Source: Clostridia bacterium (GTDB lineage: Bacteria; Bacillota_A; Clostridia; Christensenellales; Aristaeellaceae). From it: a DNA stretch of 64,000 nt. The position numbers and the translations under genes were made by a program. Every line of letters starts with the position of its first letter. The first letter of the stretch is position 1. A model generated the notes under the pieces. The model ran no database searches, was not told the origin of the DNA, and was given only the letters and a program-made list of their open reading frames with translations. Positions 34,127 to 42,548 of the stretch are shown here, piece by piece. The stretch lies in the NCBI GenBank assembly GCA_017509065.1, contig JAFWQM010000071.1:1-64000 (forward strand), in the 5' to 3' direction.

Positions 34127-34987
34127 TCACAGCCTGCACCATCCGACCGCTTCCCGCCACGCGTCCTGAAACGCGCGCATGGAAGGATAGCGGTCGGTCT
34201 TTTTTGCTTTTGTGGCCCGGCTTGCCACCTGAAACAGCGGCTTGGGCCCGATCCATTTTTTGAGCGTCCTGTCATCGTTGTCGCCGAAGAACGCGAAGGC
34301 CAGTGCCCCCATGTTGTACAGGGTCGTCGTTTCGTCCAGGGCCGCGTTCAGCTCTGCTTCTTCGGGGGCCATGAACTCCGGGGAACCGCGCATCAGCCCC
34401 TTATGATTGAAGGCGGGCTTGCGCAGGTACAGGCTGATATCGCACACCACGGCCTCGTTCTTTCCAAAGTCGATCAGGACGTGGCCGTCGTGAAAGTTGG
34501 AGGCGATGACGCCCTCCCTGGCGAGCTCGGCGTGAAGATCAAACACGTGGTCCAGCATGGTGAGCGTGTTGATGAGGGGCAGCCTTTGCGCGTGCTCCCG
34601 CACGGAGTAACGCTTGAAACGTCCGTTCAGCGGCAGCGCGTCGCGCCATTCAAAGACGGCGGCGTAGCCGTCGCCCGCCGGGCCATGGGCACAAAGCCTG
34701 ACGAGCGCCGGATGGCTACGTTCATAGAGCGGCAGCGCTTCCTGCAGCGTATAGATCGCATCGGCGGGTTCGCCCTGATGGTTTACCGTCCGCGCGCCGG
34801 CGTATTTGATGAACAGCTTTCCGTACGGGCCGCTCACGCCAAAGCACAGATTTCCCGACGCCTGGTGATCCCACACCCGGAAGACGGTTCCATAGGTCTT
34901 TATCCAGCGAAGATCAGGTTCTTCCCAGGCTTCAAATGGAATCCCGTCGATCTGGCACTGCACGGGCGTTTCCCGCTCCGTCTCCAT
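34127..34987 (-). CDS. Protein kinase-like protein
   Basis: 286-residue soluble protein with the order of a eukaryotic-type kinase: Gly-poor N-lobe with Lys in KLFIKYAGA near residue 62, a catalytic-loop-like FHDGHVLIDFG near 167 (HDxxxxxxD), CDIS at the DFG position, and an activation segment ending GSPEFMAPEE near 205. The usual HRD Arg and DFG Phe-Gly are absent, so it may be a weak kinase or pseudokinase. AAAGGAGG fixes the ATG at 34987. A TATAAT lies about 35 bases upstream (35008-35020 region). Probably co-transcribed with the FNT channel. Confidence 0.65.
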   Translation of the reverse strand: METERETPVQCQIDGIPFEAWEEPDLRWIKTYGTVFRVWDHQASGNLCFGVSGPYGKLFIKYAGARTVNHQGEPADAIYTLQEALPLYERSHPALVRLCAHGPAGDGYAAVFEWRDALPLNGRFKRYSVREHAQRLPLINTLTMLDHVFDLHAELAREGVIASNFHDGHVLIDFGKNEAVVCDISLYLRKPAFNHKGLMRGSPEFMAPEEAELNAALDETTTLYNMGALAFAFFGDNDDRTLKKWIGPKPLFQVASRATKAKKTDRYPSMRAFQDAWREAVGWCRL

Positions 34988-35025
34988 AAAACCGCCTCCT
35001 TTCCGCGCGTTTGATTCATTATACA

Positions 35026-35061
35026 ACAAAAAACGCTCTCCGTACAGTAGGACGGAAAGCG
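35026..35061 (-). terminator. Terminator of the spoVA operon
   Basis: On the minus strand a stem CGCTTTCCGT/ACGGAGAGCG (35034-35061, one mismatch) is followed by TTTTTTG (complement of 35026-35033). Confidence 0.8.
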
Positions 35062-35097
35062 ATTTGTCAGGCATTTGTTTCTGACTTAAGGTGTCCC

Positions 35098-35460
35098 TTA
35101 CGTATCCTTAGGCTTTGGCTTGAAGAGTGCCGCTGCCAGAAAACCGAAAAACACCGCGGCGGCGATGCCTCCGGCAGTGGCCTGCAAACCGCCGGTGAAC
35201 GCCCCGATGAGTCCTTTCTCCTGCACGGCGGAGATCGCGCCCTGCGCCAGGGCGTGGCCAAAGCCGGTCAGCGGTACCGTTGCCCCCGCCGCGCCGAACC
35301 GGACGAGCGGTCCGTATACGCCAACCGCGCTCAGCGCCACGCCCGCGGTGATGTACAGCACCAGGATGCGGGCGGGCGTCAGCTTGGTTTTCAGGATCAG
35401 CACTTCGCCGATCACGCAAAGCAGCCCGCCGGTCAGGAACACTTTCAGATAGGTCATCAT
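35098..35460 (-). CDS. spoVAE: Stage V sporulation protein AE
   Basis: 120-residue membrane protein with three to four helices, matching SpoVAE(b): KVFLTGGLLCVIGEVLI at the N-terminus and VPLTGFGHALAQGA in the middle. Part of the inner-membrane channel that moves dipicolinic acid into the forespore and out on germination. ATG 35460 overlaps the spoVAD stop (ATGA); GGAGG is upstream. Confidence 0.92.
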   Translation of the reverse strand: MMTYLKVFLTGGLLCVIGEVLILKTKLTPARILVLYITAGVALSAVGVYGPLVRFGAAGATVPLTGFGHALAQGAISAVQEKGLIGAFTGGLQATAGGIAAAVFFGFLAAALFKPKPKDT

Positions 35461-36482
35461 GAATGCTTTCCTCCTTCCAGTACCACCGCGTGGGCAATGC
35501 CCGGAATGGTTTCCCCTTGCTGGCTGGTGGTGGGGCTGAGCAGCGCGCCGGTCGCCATGAAGAGCACCCGCTTCCATTCGCCGCTTTGAAGCTTCGGCAG
35601 GATCATGGCGCTGAGCACCGTAGCGGAACAGCCGCACCCGCTGGCTCCGGCGTGCACGTCGTCCTCCGGATCAAATATGCACAGGCCGCAGTCCATGTAC
35701 CGTCTCTCTTTGAGCGGATATCCGTTCTCTTCCATCAGTTCCGTAAGGAGCTGGCTGCCCACCCTGCCCAGGTCGCCGGTGATGATCCGGTCATAATCCG
35801 GGGGCTTCCGGCCCGTGTCCAGAAAGTGGCGCTTCAGCGTGTCCGCCGCGGCGGGAGCCATGACCGCCCCCATGTTGTTGGCGTCGCGGATACCCATATC
35901 CACCACCTGGCCGACGGTCGCCATCTCGACATGCGCAAGGCTGCTGCCCGCTTCTCCAAGCAGGCAGGCGCCTGTGCCCGTCACCGTCCATTGCGCGGCC
36001 ATCGTGCGCTGATTGCCGTATTCGAGGGGGAAACGGTACTGGCGCTCGGCGGTGCAGTAATGGCTCCCAGTGGCGCACAGCACCGGAGAAGCGTAGCCGC
36101 CGTCCACCAGAATGCTGCCCAAAATCAGCGATTCCGCCATGGTGGAGCAGGCGCCGTACAGCCCGAAAAAGGGGATGGACAAATCCCGCGCCGCAAGGGA
36201 CGCGGCCATGATCTGGTTCAGCAGGTCGCCGCCCAGCAGCGCCTGAACCTGTTCTCTGGGAACGCCCGCTTTTTTCAGGCATCGTTCGCAGGCCTCATGA
36301 AATATAGAGCGCTCTGCCTGCTCATAGCTTTGCTGCCCGTACAGCGCGTCGTCCAGCGCCAGGTCAAACGCCTGGCCCAGCGGGCCGCGGCCCTCCTTCG
36401 GCCCGACCACCGCCGCGCTGGCAAGGATGCGCGGGCAATTCGCAAAGGCAATTGTATTTTCCCCGATCCGGCGCTTTGCCAT
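35457..36482 (-). CDS. spoVAD: Stage V sporulation protein AD
   Basis: 341-residue protein with a thiolase-like fold that binds dipicolinic acid in the SpoVA complex. Marks: GGDLLNQIMAAS near residue 85, GLYGACSTMAESL near 107, TGTGACLLG near 168, ITGDLGRVGSQLL near 235 and DVHAGASGCGCSA near 275. Start at ATG 36482 with AGGTGGTGATC upstream; a GTG 12 bases earlier is possible. It overlaps or abuts spoVAC. Confidence 0.95.
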   Translation of the reverse strand: MAKRRIGENTIAFANCPRILASAAVVGPKEGRGPLGQAFDLALDDALYGQQSYEQAERSIFHEACERCLKKAGVPREQVQALLGGDLLNQIMAASLAARDLSIPFFGLYGACSTMAESLILGSILVDGGYASPVLCATGSHYCTAERQYRFPLEYGNQRTMAAQWTVTGTGACLLGEAGSSLAHVEMATVGQVVDMGIRDANNMGAVMAPAAADTLKRHFLDTGRKPPDYDRIITGDLGRVGSQLLTELMEENGYPLKERRYMDCGLCIFDPEDDVHAGASGCGCSATVLSAMILPKLQSGEWKRVLFMATGALLSPTTSQQGETIPGIAHAVVLEGGKHS

Positions 36483-36487
36483 GCCGA

Positions 36488-36949
36488 TCACCACCTGATA
36501 ATATAATAGAGGATGCCGACGATCACCGAAGCGCTGACGCCGTACACCAGCACCGGCCCGGCAATCGTGAACAGACGCGCACCGGTGCCAAGCACCCAGC
36601 CCTCCGGCTTGAATTCCATGGCGGGGGAGACCATGGCATTGGCAAAGCCCGTGATGGGCACCACCGTGCCCGCGCCGGCATACCGCGCGATTTTGTCAAA
36701 CACGCCGATGCCTGTCAGCAACGCGGTCAGAAAAATGAGCGCGATTGAAGCGAAGGCGGAGGCGTCGGCTGATGTGAAATCCAGCCATTTGTCCGCGATG
36801 TCGGAAAGCGTCTGGCCCAGCATGCAGATTGCTCCGCCTGTCCAGAAAGAGCGAAGGCATCCCTGCCCGAGCTTCGATTTGGGCGTCAGCCGCTTCACCA
36901 GCGCGGCGTAGCGTTCCTGCGCCGAATTATGATTTGCTTTCTGCTGCAT
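36488..36949 (-). CDS. spoVAC: Stage V sporulation protein AC
   Basis: 153-residue membrane protein with four helices. SpoVAC features: FWTGGAICMLGQ near residue 36, GIGVFDKIARYAGAGTVVPITGF near 81, ALL of the family's core. In Bacillus it behaves as a mechanosensitive channel in dipicolinic acid release. Start taken at 36949 (AAAGGA 10 bases upstream); the ATG at 36967 lacks a site. It is the first gene after the repeat that splits the operon. Confidence 0.93.
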   Translation of the reverse strand: MQQKANHNSAQERYAALVKRLTPKSKLGQGCLRSFWTGGAICMLGQTLSDIADKWLDFTSADASAFASIALIFLTALLTGIGVFDKIARYAGAGTVVPITGFANAMVSPAMEFKPEGWVLGTGARLFTIAGPVLVYGVSASVIVGILYYIIRW

Positions 36950-37110
36950 GGCTTTCTTTCCTTTCATTTCTTGAAAGTGGCAGCGCGGGAATGTCCCGCG
37001 CGCGAATCTCCCGCCTGCCAGGACGGGGAAGATAATCCAGGGGATGGGGGAGGGGAATGATGTACATAGACACCTCGCTGAATAATGAACACATTAAATC
37101 AGAAGCAAAA

Positions 37111-37505
37111 GGTTACGCTGGGGTTTCACCCCAGACCCCACCAGGGGGATGATCCCCCTGGACCCGCAATAGCGGAAGCTACCGGATGGGTTGAAAAGAC
37201 TATGTTCCCGCTGAAACTTGAGAGGAACAGACAAACTATTGACGTTGTGCTTCTGGCCCGGCGGCGAAGCCGCCATACCGGACGCTTTGCGTCCGGTGAA
37301 AGCCAGGGAATAATCCGCAGGGGAAAGTGAACTTTCCCCCTCGGATTTTCCCGGCTTTCTTGGGCCAGAAGCTTCTATTTTCCGTAACTCCAAATCGACT
37401 GGTGAATGTAGTTTTTTGCCCAACCAAGCAAATTCACCTATTGGAGTCCAGAGGGTGAAACCCTCTGGTTCAGGGGTTTAGGGGGCCGAAGAGGCCCCCT
37501 GCTCC
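37111..37505. repeat. Modular hairpin element, family B copy 2, inside the spoVA operon
   Basis: The 582-base gap between spoVAB and spoVAC is mostly this element, inverted relative to that at 9324-9590. Hairpins: CTGGGGT/ACCCCAG (37118-37134), CCAGGGGGAT/ATCCCCCTGG (37141-37161), CCGGACGC/GCGTCCGG near 37277-37298, CAGAGGG/CCCTCTG near 37449-37468, GGGGGCC/GGCCCCC near 37481-37500. The conserved blocks between hairpins match copy 1, and this copy has an extra module around 37270-37385. Terminal GGTTACGCTGG corresponds to CCAGCGTAAC of copy 1. It carries no terminator T-run. Confidence 0.8.
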
Positions 37506-37531
37506 GTCCTCGATCCTGACTTAAATATTCT

Positions 37532-37930
37532 TTAATTTACCATCGCCGCCAGGATGACTCCCAAGGTTTTCCCAATGGCGAGGGCGGCGGCGGCGAAGCG
37601 CATGTCCACGGCGATACTGAGGCGGTCAAAGAAAACGGGCACCACCTCCACCGCCTCGGCCAGCGCGGAAGCCAGCATCCCCACGAAAAAACCGCCCAAC
37701 GCCATGGCGAGGATGCCGAAGACCTCCGGCAAAAAGCCTGCCGCGCGGATGGCTCCGATGGCCGCGCCGATGGCGAGGGCGAGACCGCAGACGCGCATAT
37801 CGGCTTTGATGTTCAGAATGTCTGTCAGCCGCATCGGGATTTGCAGCATCATCCACAGCGGCGCCGCGCACACGCCCACCGTCACGCCGCCCATCAGCCC
37901 CAGGAATACTTCCAGCGCCGCGTCAACCAT
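37532..37930 (-). CDS. spoVAB: Stage V sporulation protein AB
   Basis: 132-residue membrane protein with four helices, matching SpoVAB: EVFLGLMGGVTVGVCAAPLW at the N-terminus and DILNIKADMRVCGLALAIGA near 37. Function within the SpoVA complex is not defined. ATG 37930 overlaps the spoVAA stop (TGATG). Confidence 0.9.
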   Translation of the reverse strand: MVDAALEVFLGLMGGVTVGVCAAPLWMMLQIPMRLTDILNIKADMRVCGLALAIGAAIGAIRAAGFLPEVFGILAMALGGFFVGMLASALAEAVEVVPVFFDRLSIAVDMRFAAAALAIGKTLGVILAAMVN

Positions 37931-38487
37931 CACGGCGTCAGCCCCGACGCCTGCTCGGCGGACTGGCGGTATTCTTCCAGCTTGATTTCAAGCGGCGTGG
38001 CCGAACGCCTCTTCCCAATCAGCGCGTAAAACAGCGATACGCCGAAAAATACGCCTGCCGCGTAAGGCCCGGTGATCAGCCATTCGTTTTCCGCCTGATG
38101 CCCGGTGATGAAGCGGAACAGCGCCTGCTGCGCGTCCAGCATGTTCACGTCCGCGTGGAACCAGGTGATGGCCAAGGCGCTGCCCACCAACAGAATCAGA
38201 AACGCGAAAACCGTTCGCACCGGCCGGGAACGGTTGCGCTTGCCTTCCGGCAGGATATGCACAAAACATTCCGATGGCCCAAGCATCTGAATGTCCGGGC
38301 AGAGAGGCATCACGGACTTGATTACCGCCATGGCGGGCAAGCGCCAGACACCCTCCCTGGTTACGCATTCCACCGGCAGATCCATAACCTTCGCGCCTTC
38401 GCTGTCCAGGGCGTCGGCCACATGGCGCACCAGAAGCTGTTCTCCCGGCCTGGCGGTCGTGCGCGATTTGAGCTGCAAATACAGCAA
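37930..38487 (-). CDS. spoVAA: Stage V sporulation protein AA
   Basis: 185-residue protein: soluble N-terminal part (about 1-85, SpoVAA-N) followed by two membrane helices (about 93-112 and 140-160). It starts at TTG 38487 with AAGGGAGATGAT upstream. First gene of spoVAA-AB-AC-AD-AE, needed for loading dipicolinic acid into spores. Expression is expected from sigma-G. Confidence 0.9.
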   Translation of the reverse strand: MLYLQLKSRTTARPGEQLLVRHVADALDSEGAKVMDLPVECVTREGVWRLPAMAVIKSVMPLCPDIQMLGPSECFVHILPEGKRNRSRPVRTVFAFLILLVGSALAITWFHADVNMLDAQQALFRFITGHQAENEWLITGPYAAGVFFGVSLFYALIGKRRSATPLEIKLEEYRQSAEQASGLTP

Positions 38488-38511
38488 ACAATCATCTCCC
38501 TTATCACGGGT

Positions 38512-38540
38512 CAGTATGCCCCGCCGGAGAGCAAAATATG
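38512..38540 (-). promoter_or_regulatory. Candidate sigma-G promoter of spoVA
   Basis: On the minus strand CATACTG (38512-38518; sigma-G -10 is close to CATACTA) lies 18 bp downstream of CATA (38537-38540; -35 core). It sits 25 bases before the spoVAA start and matches the expected forespore control. Confidence 0.45.
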
Positions 38541-38548
38541 ATCCGTCA

Positions 38549-38577
38549 TTGACTTTTCAGCGCATTTCCAATAAAAT
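38549..38577 (+). promoter_or_regulatory. Sigma-A promoter of the LysR gene
   Basis: TTGACT (38549-38554) and TAAAAT (38572-38577), 17-bp spacer, 35 bases before the ATG. Confidence 0.7.
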
Positions 38578-38611
38578 AGACTCGTTCCAAATAAACGCGG
38601 CAGGTGAGTAT

Positions 38612-39559
38612 ATGACTTTGCAGCAGCTCAACTACATTATCACCATCTCCGAAACGGGTTCCTTCAACAAGGCGGCGGACAAGCTCTACGTATCCCAGCC
38701 GTCGCTGACCAGCGCGGTGAAGGAGCTGGAAAAGGAAATCGGCATCCTGATATTCAACCGAAGCGGCAAGGGCGTGACCCTGACGGCGGAGGGGCTCAAT
38801 TTCCTGCCCTACGCCCGGCAGGTTTACAGCCAGTACCAGAACCTGCTGGACGTTTACAGCAAGCAGGGCAAGCGCAAGCGCCAGTTCGCCGTGTCTACCC
38901 AGCATTATTCGTTCGCGGTCAAGGCGTTCGTGGAGATGACCAAGACATTCGACGTGGCGGAGTATGAATTTGCTATCCGCGAAACGCGGACAAAGGACGT
39001 GATGGACGACGTGGCGTCCTCCCGGAGCGAAATCGGCATTCTGTACCTGAACGACTTTAACCGAAGGGCCATTCTGAAACTGCTGTCTTCCGCCAATCTG
39101 CTTTTCACGCCGCTCATCCGCTGCGACGCCTACGTGTACCTGTGGAAAGAGCATCCGCTCGCGGCGGCGGAAACCATCTCTTTTGCGGATCTTGCGCCCT
39201 ATCCCTGCATCTCTTTTGAGCAGGGGGACAACAGCAATTTCTATCTGTCGGAAGAAATCCTGTCCACCAATGAGTATCCCCGCCTCATCAAGTGCTGCGA
39301 CCGGGCGACGGTGCTGAACCTGATGATCGGGCTGAACGGGTATACGCTCTGCTCCGGCATCATCTGCGAGGAACTGAACGGCAGCGATTATGTGGCTGTG
39401 CCCTTCCGAAGCGCGGAAATGGACGCGGGCCAGGTGATGGAGATTGGCTATATCACGAGGAAAAACAGCATCCTGAGTCCCGCAGGGGAACGGTATATCG
39501 ATGAAATCAAAAAATACCTGGGGATGGAAGCGGAGCCGGGCAGTAGCCAAAACGCGTGA
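38612..39559 (+). CDS. LysR-family transcriptional regulator
   Basis: 315-residue protein: N-terminal winged helix (MTLQQLNYIITISETGSF; FNKAADKLYVSQPSLTSAVK) and C-terminal effector-binding domain from about 90. AGGTGAG precedes the ATG at 38612. Divergent from spoVA, but LysR proteins do not normally control sporulation genes, and the intergenic space holds the two promoters back to back. The effector is unknown. Confidence 0.9.
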   Translation: MTLQQLNYIITISETGSFNKAADKLYVSQPSLTSAVKELEKEIGILIFNRSGKGVTLTAEGLNFLPYARQVYSQYQNLLDVYSKQGKRKRQFAVSTQHYSFAVKAFVEMTKTFDVAEYEFAIRETRTKDVMDDVASSRSEIGILYLNDFNRRAILKLLSSANLLFTPLIRCDAYVYLWKEHPLAAAETISFADLAPYPCISFEQGDNSNFYLSEEILSTNEYPRLIKCCDRATVLNLMIGLNGYTLCSGIICEELNGSDYVAVPFRSAEMDAGQVMEIGYITRKNSILSPAGERYIDEIKKYLGMEAEPGSSQNA

Positions 39560-39562
39560 TTT

Positions 39563-39799
39563 ATGGTATAATAACGAGGCGACCGGCGCAAAGCACGGTC
39601 GGCCGTCCCGCCGACTCCCGAAGGGCAAGGCGGTGGGCGTTATGATATAATAACGAGGCGACCGGCGCAAAGCGCGGTCGGCCGTCCCGCCGACTCCCGA
39701 AGGGCAAGGCGGCGGGCGTTATGGTATAATGATGAGGCGACCGGAGCAAAGCGCGGTCGGCCGTGTCGGCGGCTCCCGAAGGGAAAGACACCGACCATC
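39563..39799. repeat. 79-bp tandem repeat, three copies, each folding
   Basis: Copies start at 39563, 39642 and 39721, exactly 79 bp apart; a further ATGGTTTAAT at 39800 is all that remains of a fourth. Each unit carries TATAAT near its start, a conserved CGACCG/CGGTCG hairpin, a second 7-position stem enclosing CCC-GAA-GGG, and an outer stem. In copy 3 the outer stem (AACG/CGTT) becomes GATG/CATC and the second stem (CCCGCCG/CGGCGGG) becomes GTCGGCG/CACCGAC, nearly all changes being paired. It lies between the LysR and SH3/C39 genes. Confidence 0.85.
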
Positions 39800-39856
39800 A
39801 TGGTTTAATCGATCCGTCCGCGTTTCGCGCGGAGTAGTCCCTGATTAGCGAATCTC

Positions 39857-40026
39857 TTCGCAAAATGGCAAAAAGTCTGAAACCCTTATTATGGCTTTCT
39901 TGGAAGGGGGTCTGGGGGATAGACCTCATCCGGCGCTTCGCGCCACCTTCCCCTGCGAGGGGAAGGCAATCTTTGGCCTCCAAAGAATGGTTTCCCCCAG
40001 AAAACTCCTCCGGTTTATCCGGATTG
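39857..40026. repeat. Family D block with partial family A element
   Basis: TTCGCAAAATGGCAAAAAG... (39857-39918) matches 25628-25680. It is followed by a half family A unit (GACCTCATCC, then CACCTTCCCC hairpin, 39921-39976), and by CGGTTTCCCCCAGAAAACTC to 40026, which matches 25950-25986. The next gene's ribosome site (GGGAGGG) lies just at the end of this element. Confidence 0.65.
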
Positions 40027-40041
40027 GGAGGGTTTACGAAA

Positions 40042-41880
40042 GTGAAATCAAGGAAAGTATTCGTTCTGATCGCCGCCATTTTTATGCTGTGCCTGATGAT
40101 GTGCGCAGCGCTGGCGGAACCCGCGCGTGTGGTGACACCGAAAGGCCCGCTGAATATGCGCAAAACGCCCGATGATAAGGGCAAATTAGTGGATTCCGTA
40201 CCCAACAAGTCCATGGTGGAAGTGGAGGAAGTGGGGGAGACTTGGTCCAAAATCACATATAAGAAAAAGACCGGCTATGTGAAAACGGATTATCTGAAGC
40301 TGCCTCAAAACATGGTGGGCAAGGAAATCTATGCGGACGAGGGCATGCTTCTGCTCCTGGTCCGTCCCAGGGAAGGCAAGGAGAGCGTTCCCGTAGCGCT
40401 GCCCGTCGGCGGGTGGGAATCCGTGCTGGTGGAGGAAACCAAAGGAGACTGGACGAAGGTCAGCCGCGACGGCGTGACCGGCTATGTGGAAACAAAAGCG
40501 CTGTCCTATCAGAAGGAGGAGCCGTCCGGGGAAATCGCCTGGATGAAGGAAAAGGCCATCGTCACGCAGCAGACCGAAGTAAGAGTGTCTGCCGACGCGA
40601 AAGCCGAAACCATCGCTTCCCTGAATCCGCGCGACGAAGTGACGGTGACGCTGATCGAAAAAGGCCAATGCCTGGTCATCGTATCCAAGGGCGTTTGCGG
40701 CTATGTGCCCGCATCCGTCCTCGCCCTGGCCGGGCCGGAGGATACCGACGAGCAGACCGGCAGCCTGAGCCGCACTGAAGCGCTGTCCAAGGCCGAAGCC
40801 GCGCTGCGGAAAAAGTACAAGACATTTAGCAAGGATAAGCTCTACGGCGTCACCGCCGTGGAAAACGGAACCTACCGCTGCGGCTTTTTCAACGACCAGG
40901 ATCAGTACCTGTTCGGCGCGCTGGTGGACGCGGAAGGAGGCAAGGCGGTTTTCATCGCCCATTACGACGGCTTTGCCGTGCTGAGGAACCAACCGGAACT
41001 CCTGCCCGAAGGCGAAATCGAGCTGACCCTCAGCGCCGACACCATGGCTGTCGGCGACGTGCTGGACATTCAGGTGAACGCCTGGACACTGCATCAGGCG
41101 CAGTATTCCCTGTATTTCAACGGCAGCCAGATCATCGAATCCGAGCCCGGAGCGCATTTCAGCGCGGCGTACCGGCCCCGGCAGGCGGGGACCTATAAAC
41201 TCTATGTCACCGTGACCGACGAAAAGGGGACTTACCAGACCGCGACGGCAGAGTTTAGCGTGGACGGCGCGTTGACCGCGAATGACGGCGTGCAGGAAAT
41301 CTACAGCCAGAAGGACGGATGGTGGAAGGACAAGAAATACCGTCACAGCAACCTGGGCAAGTCCGGCTGCGCCATCTTCGCCCTGAGCCACGCGCTCAGC
41401 CGCATGGGCATCACCGAAGAAAAAACACTGCCGCAGAACCTGGCCACGAAATATTCCTATTGCCTCATTCCCGAGGAGGGCACCAACAACACCCTGCTCA
41501 TCAACACTGCTGCCCGTGACTTTGGTTTTACCACACAGGGCGAACTGATCAATGAACCGGAGAAGATCGCCGGGCTGATCCGCAATGGCGCGTTCTTTTC
41601 CTTCTCCATTGCACGGGGCCACATCGCCATGGTCAGCGGCATTTCGGACGACGGTTCCATGGTCCGCGTGGTAGACTCCGCTCCGCTCGCCACCTTTGAG
41701 CGCATCAAGGACGCCTCGCAGTATTACGAAAAGCGCCCCGGCGTGTTCCGCGCCGCCCTGACGCTGGACGATATGCCCGGCGCGCGCTGGTTCTTTGAAA
41801 CCGACGAGTACGGCGGGATGGAATACTGGCTCACCATGGATTACGTGGCCAAGCGCGGCGTGCGCCTGATTCAGCCCTAA
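40042..41880 (+). CDS. Secreted multi-SH3 protein with C39-type peptidase domain
   Basis: 612-residue exported protein from GTG 40042 (GGGAGGG 9 bases upstream). Signal peptide (about 1-27); three bacterial SH3-like units (about 30-90, 95-160, 170-230); a PepSY-like or unassigned stretch; an Ig-like beta domain (about 330-410); and a papain-like C39 domain (about 430-590) with Cys in KSGCAIFALSHAL, His in RGHIAMVSGI and Asp in VVDSAP. SH3 units usually bind peptidoglycan, so it likely acts on the cell surface. A related C39 protein is encoded at 63603-64000. Confidence 0.82.
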   Translation: MKSRKVFVLIAAIFMLCLMMCAALAEPARVVTPKGPLNMRKTPDDKGKLVDSVPNKSMVEVEEVGETWSKITYKKKTGYVKTDYLKLPQNMVGKEIYADEGMLLLLVRPREGKESVPVALPVGGWESVLVEETKGDWTKVSRDGVTGYVETKALSYQKEEPSGEIAWMKEKAIVTQQTEVRVSADAKAETIASLNPRDEVTVTLIEKGQCLVIVSKGVCGYVPASVLALAGPEDTDEQTGSLSRTEALSKAEAALRKKYKTFSKDKLYGVTAVENGTYRCGFFNDQDQYLFGALVDAEGGKAVFIAHYDGFAVLRNQPELLPEGEIELTLSADTMAVGDVLDIQVNAWTLHQAQYSLYFNGSQIIESEPGAHFSAAYRPRQAGTYKLYVTVTDEKGTYQTATAEFSVDGALTANDGVQEIYSQKDGWWKDKKYRHSNLGKSGCAIFALSHALSRMGITEEKTLPQNLATKYSYCLIPEEGTNNTLLINTAARDFGFTTQGELINEPEKIAGLIRNGAFFSFSIARGHIAMVSGISDDGSMVRVVDSAPLATFERIKDASQYYEKRPGVFRAALTLDDMPGARWFFETDEYGGMEYWLTMDYVAKRGVRLIQP

Positions 41881-41901
41881 GCCGAATAAAATGGAAGAAT
41901 G

Positions 41902-42000
41902 CTGGGGGGAACCGCTCTTTGATGCCCAAAGAGCGGTTCCCCCAGACCCCTTCCGAGAAAGGCATAAAGGATTTTGGACTTTTGCCATTATGCGAAAACA
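41902..42000. repeat. Family D hairpin, empty form, with inverted D block
   Basis: CTGGGGGGAACCGCTCTTTG (41902-41921) pairs with 41927-41945 over 19 bp with a single bulged G and a 5-base loop ATGCC. The D block follows inverted (41944-42000). At 25787-25958 the same two arms are 140 bases apart and enclose more hairpins. It lies between the SH3/C39 gene and the phosphatase gene. Confidence 0.75.
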
Positions 42001-42033
42001 TTCGATTAGAAGCGGCAAAAGGAGGACGGTTAT

Positions 42034-42498
42034 TTGATAAAGATCCTGATGGTCTGCCTGGGCAATATCTGCCGCAGTCCCATGGCGGAATTTATCTTCC
42101 GGGACATGGCGGAAAAGCGCGGACTGGGCGGAGTGTTTTACGTGGCGTCCGCCGCGACCAGCAATGAGGAATTGGGCAATCCGGTCTATCCCCCCGCCAA
42201 ACGCAAGCTGTATTCCCTGGGCATCGACTGCTCCGGCAAGCGCGCCCGGCAGATGACCAAAGCGGATTATCGGGAATATGACCTGCTGCTTGGCATGGAG
42301 CAATGGAACCTGAACAGCATGCGCCGCATCTGCGGGGGAGACCCGGAGGGGAAAATCCATTTGCTGCTGGAGCATTCATCTGACCCGCGCGGCATCGACG
42401 ACCCCTGGTATACCGGCGATTTCGACACTGCCTGCCGCGATATTCAGGAGGGCTGCGGACAGTGGCTCGACGCGCTGGCCGGCGGAAAAGAAAAATAA
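42034..42498 (+). CDS. Low-molecular-weight protein tyrosine phosphatase
   Basis: 154-residue cytoplasmic phosphatase: P-loop CLGNICRSP at residues 8-16 and general-acid Asp in DDPWYTGDF near 127. In Firmicutes such enzymes act on tyrosine-phosphorylated capsule kinases or arginine-phosphorylated proteins; the McsB-linked YwlE type has Thr in the P-loop (CTGNTCRS), while Ile here points to tyrosine. Start is TTG 42034 with AGGAGG 9 bases upstream. Confidence 0.9.
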   Translation: MIKILMVCLGNICRSPMAEFIFRDMAEKRGLGGVFYVASAATSNEELGNPVYPPAKRKLYSLGIDCSGKRARQMTKADYREYDLLLGMEQWNLNSMRRICGGDPEGKIHLLLEHSSDPRGIDDPWYTGDFDTACRDIQEGCGQWLDALAGGKEK

Positions 42499-42509
42499 AC
42501 CAACGCAAA

Positions 42510-42543
42510 AGCGCCGCCCGTTCGGGCGGCGCTGTGCTGTTTT
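42510..42543. terminator. Two-way terminator between phosphatase and convergent gene
   Basis: AGCGCCGCCC (42510-42519) pairs with GGGCGGCGCT (42524-42533). A-rich sequence lies on the left and GTGCTGTTTT on the right, so it may serve both strands. Confidence 0.7.
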
Positions 42544-42548
42544 GCGCA

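Noticed and set aside
39563..39810. CRISPR array
   Set aside because: The repeats are directly adjacent 79-bp units without spacers, and no cas gene is present.
40186..42375. 729-residue minus-strand frame
   Set aside because: Exact antisense of the SH3/C39 gene and the phosphatase gene; His/Gln/Gly-rich shadow composition, no ribosome site, while the plus-strand proteins have signal peptide and catalytic motifs.
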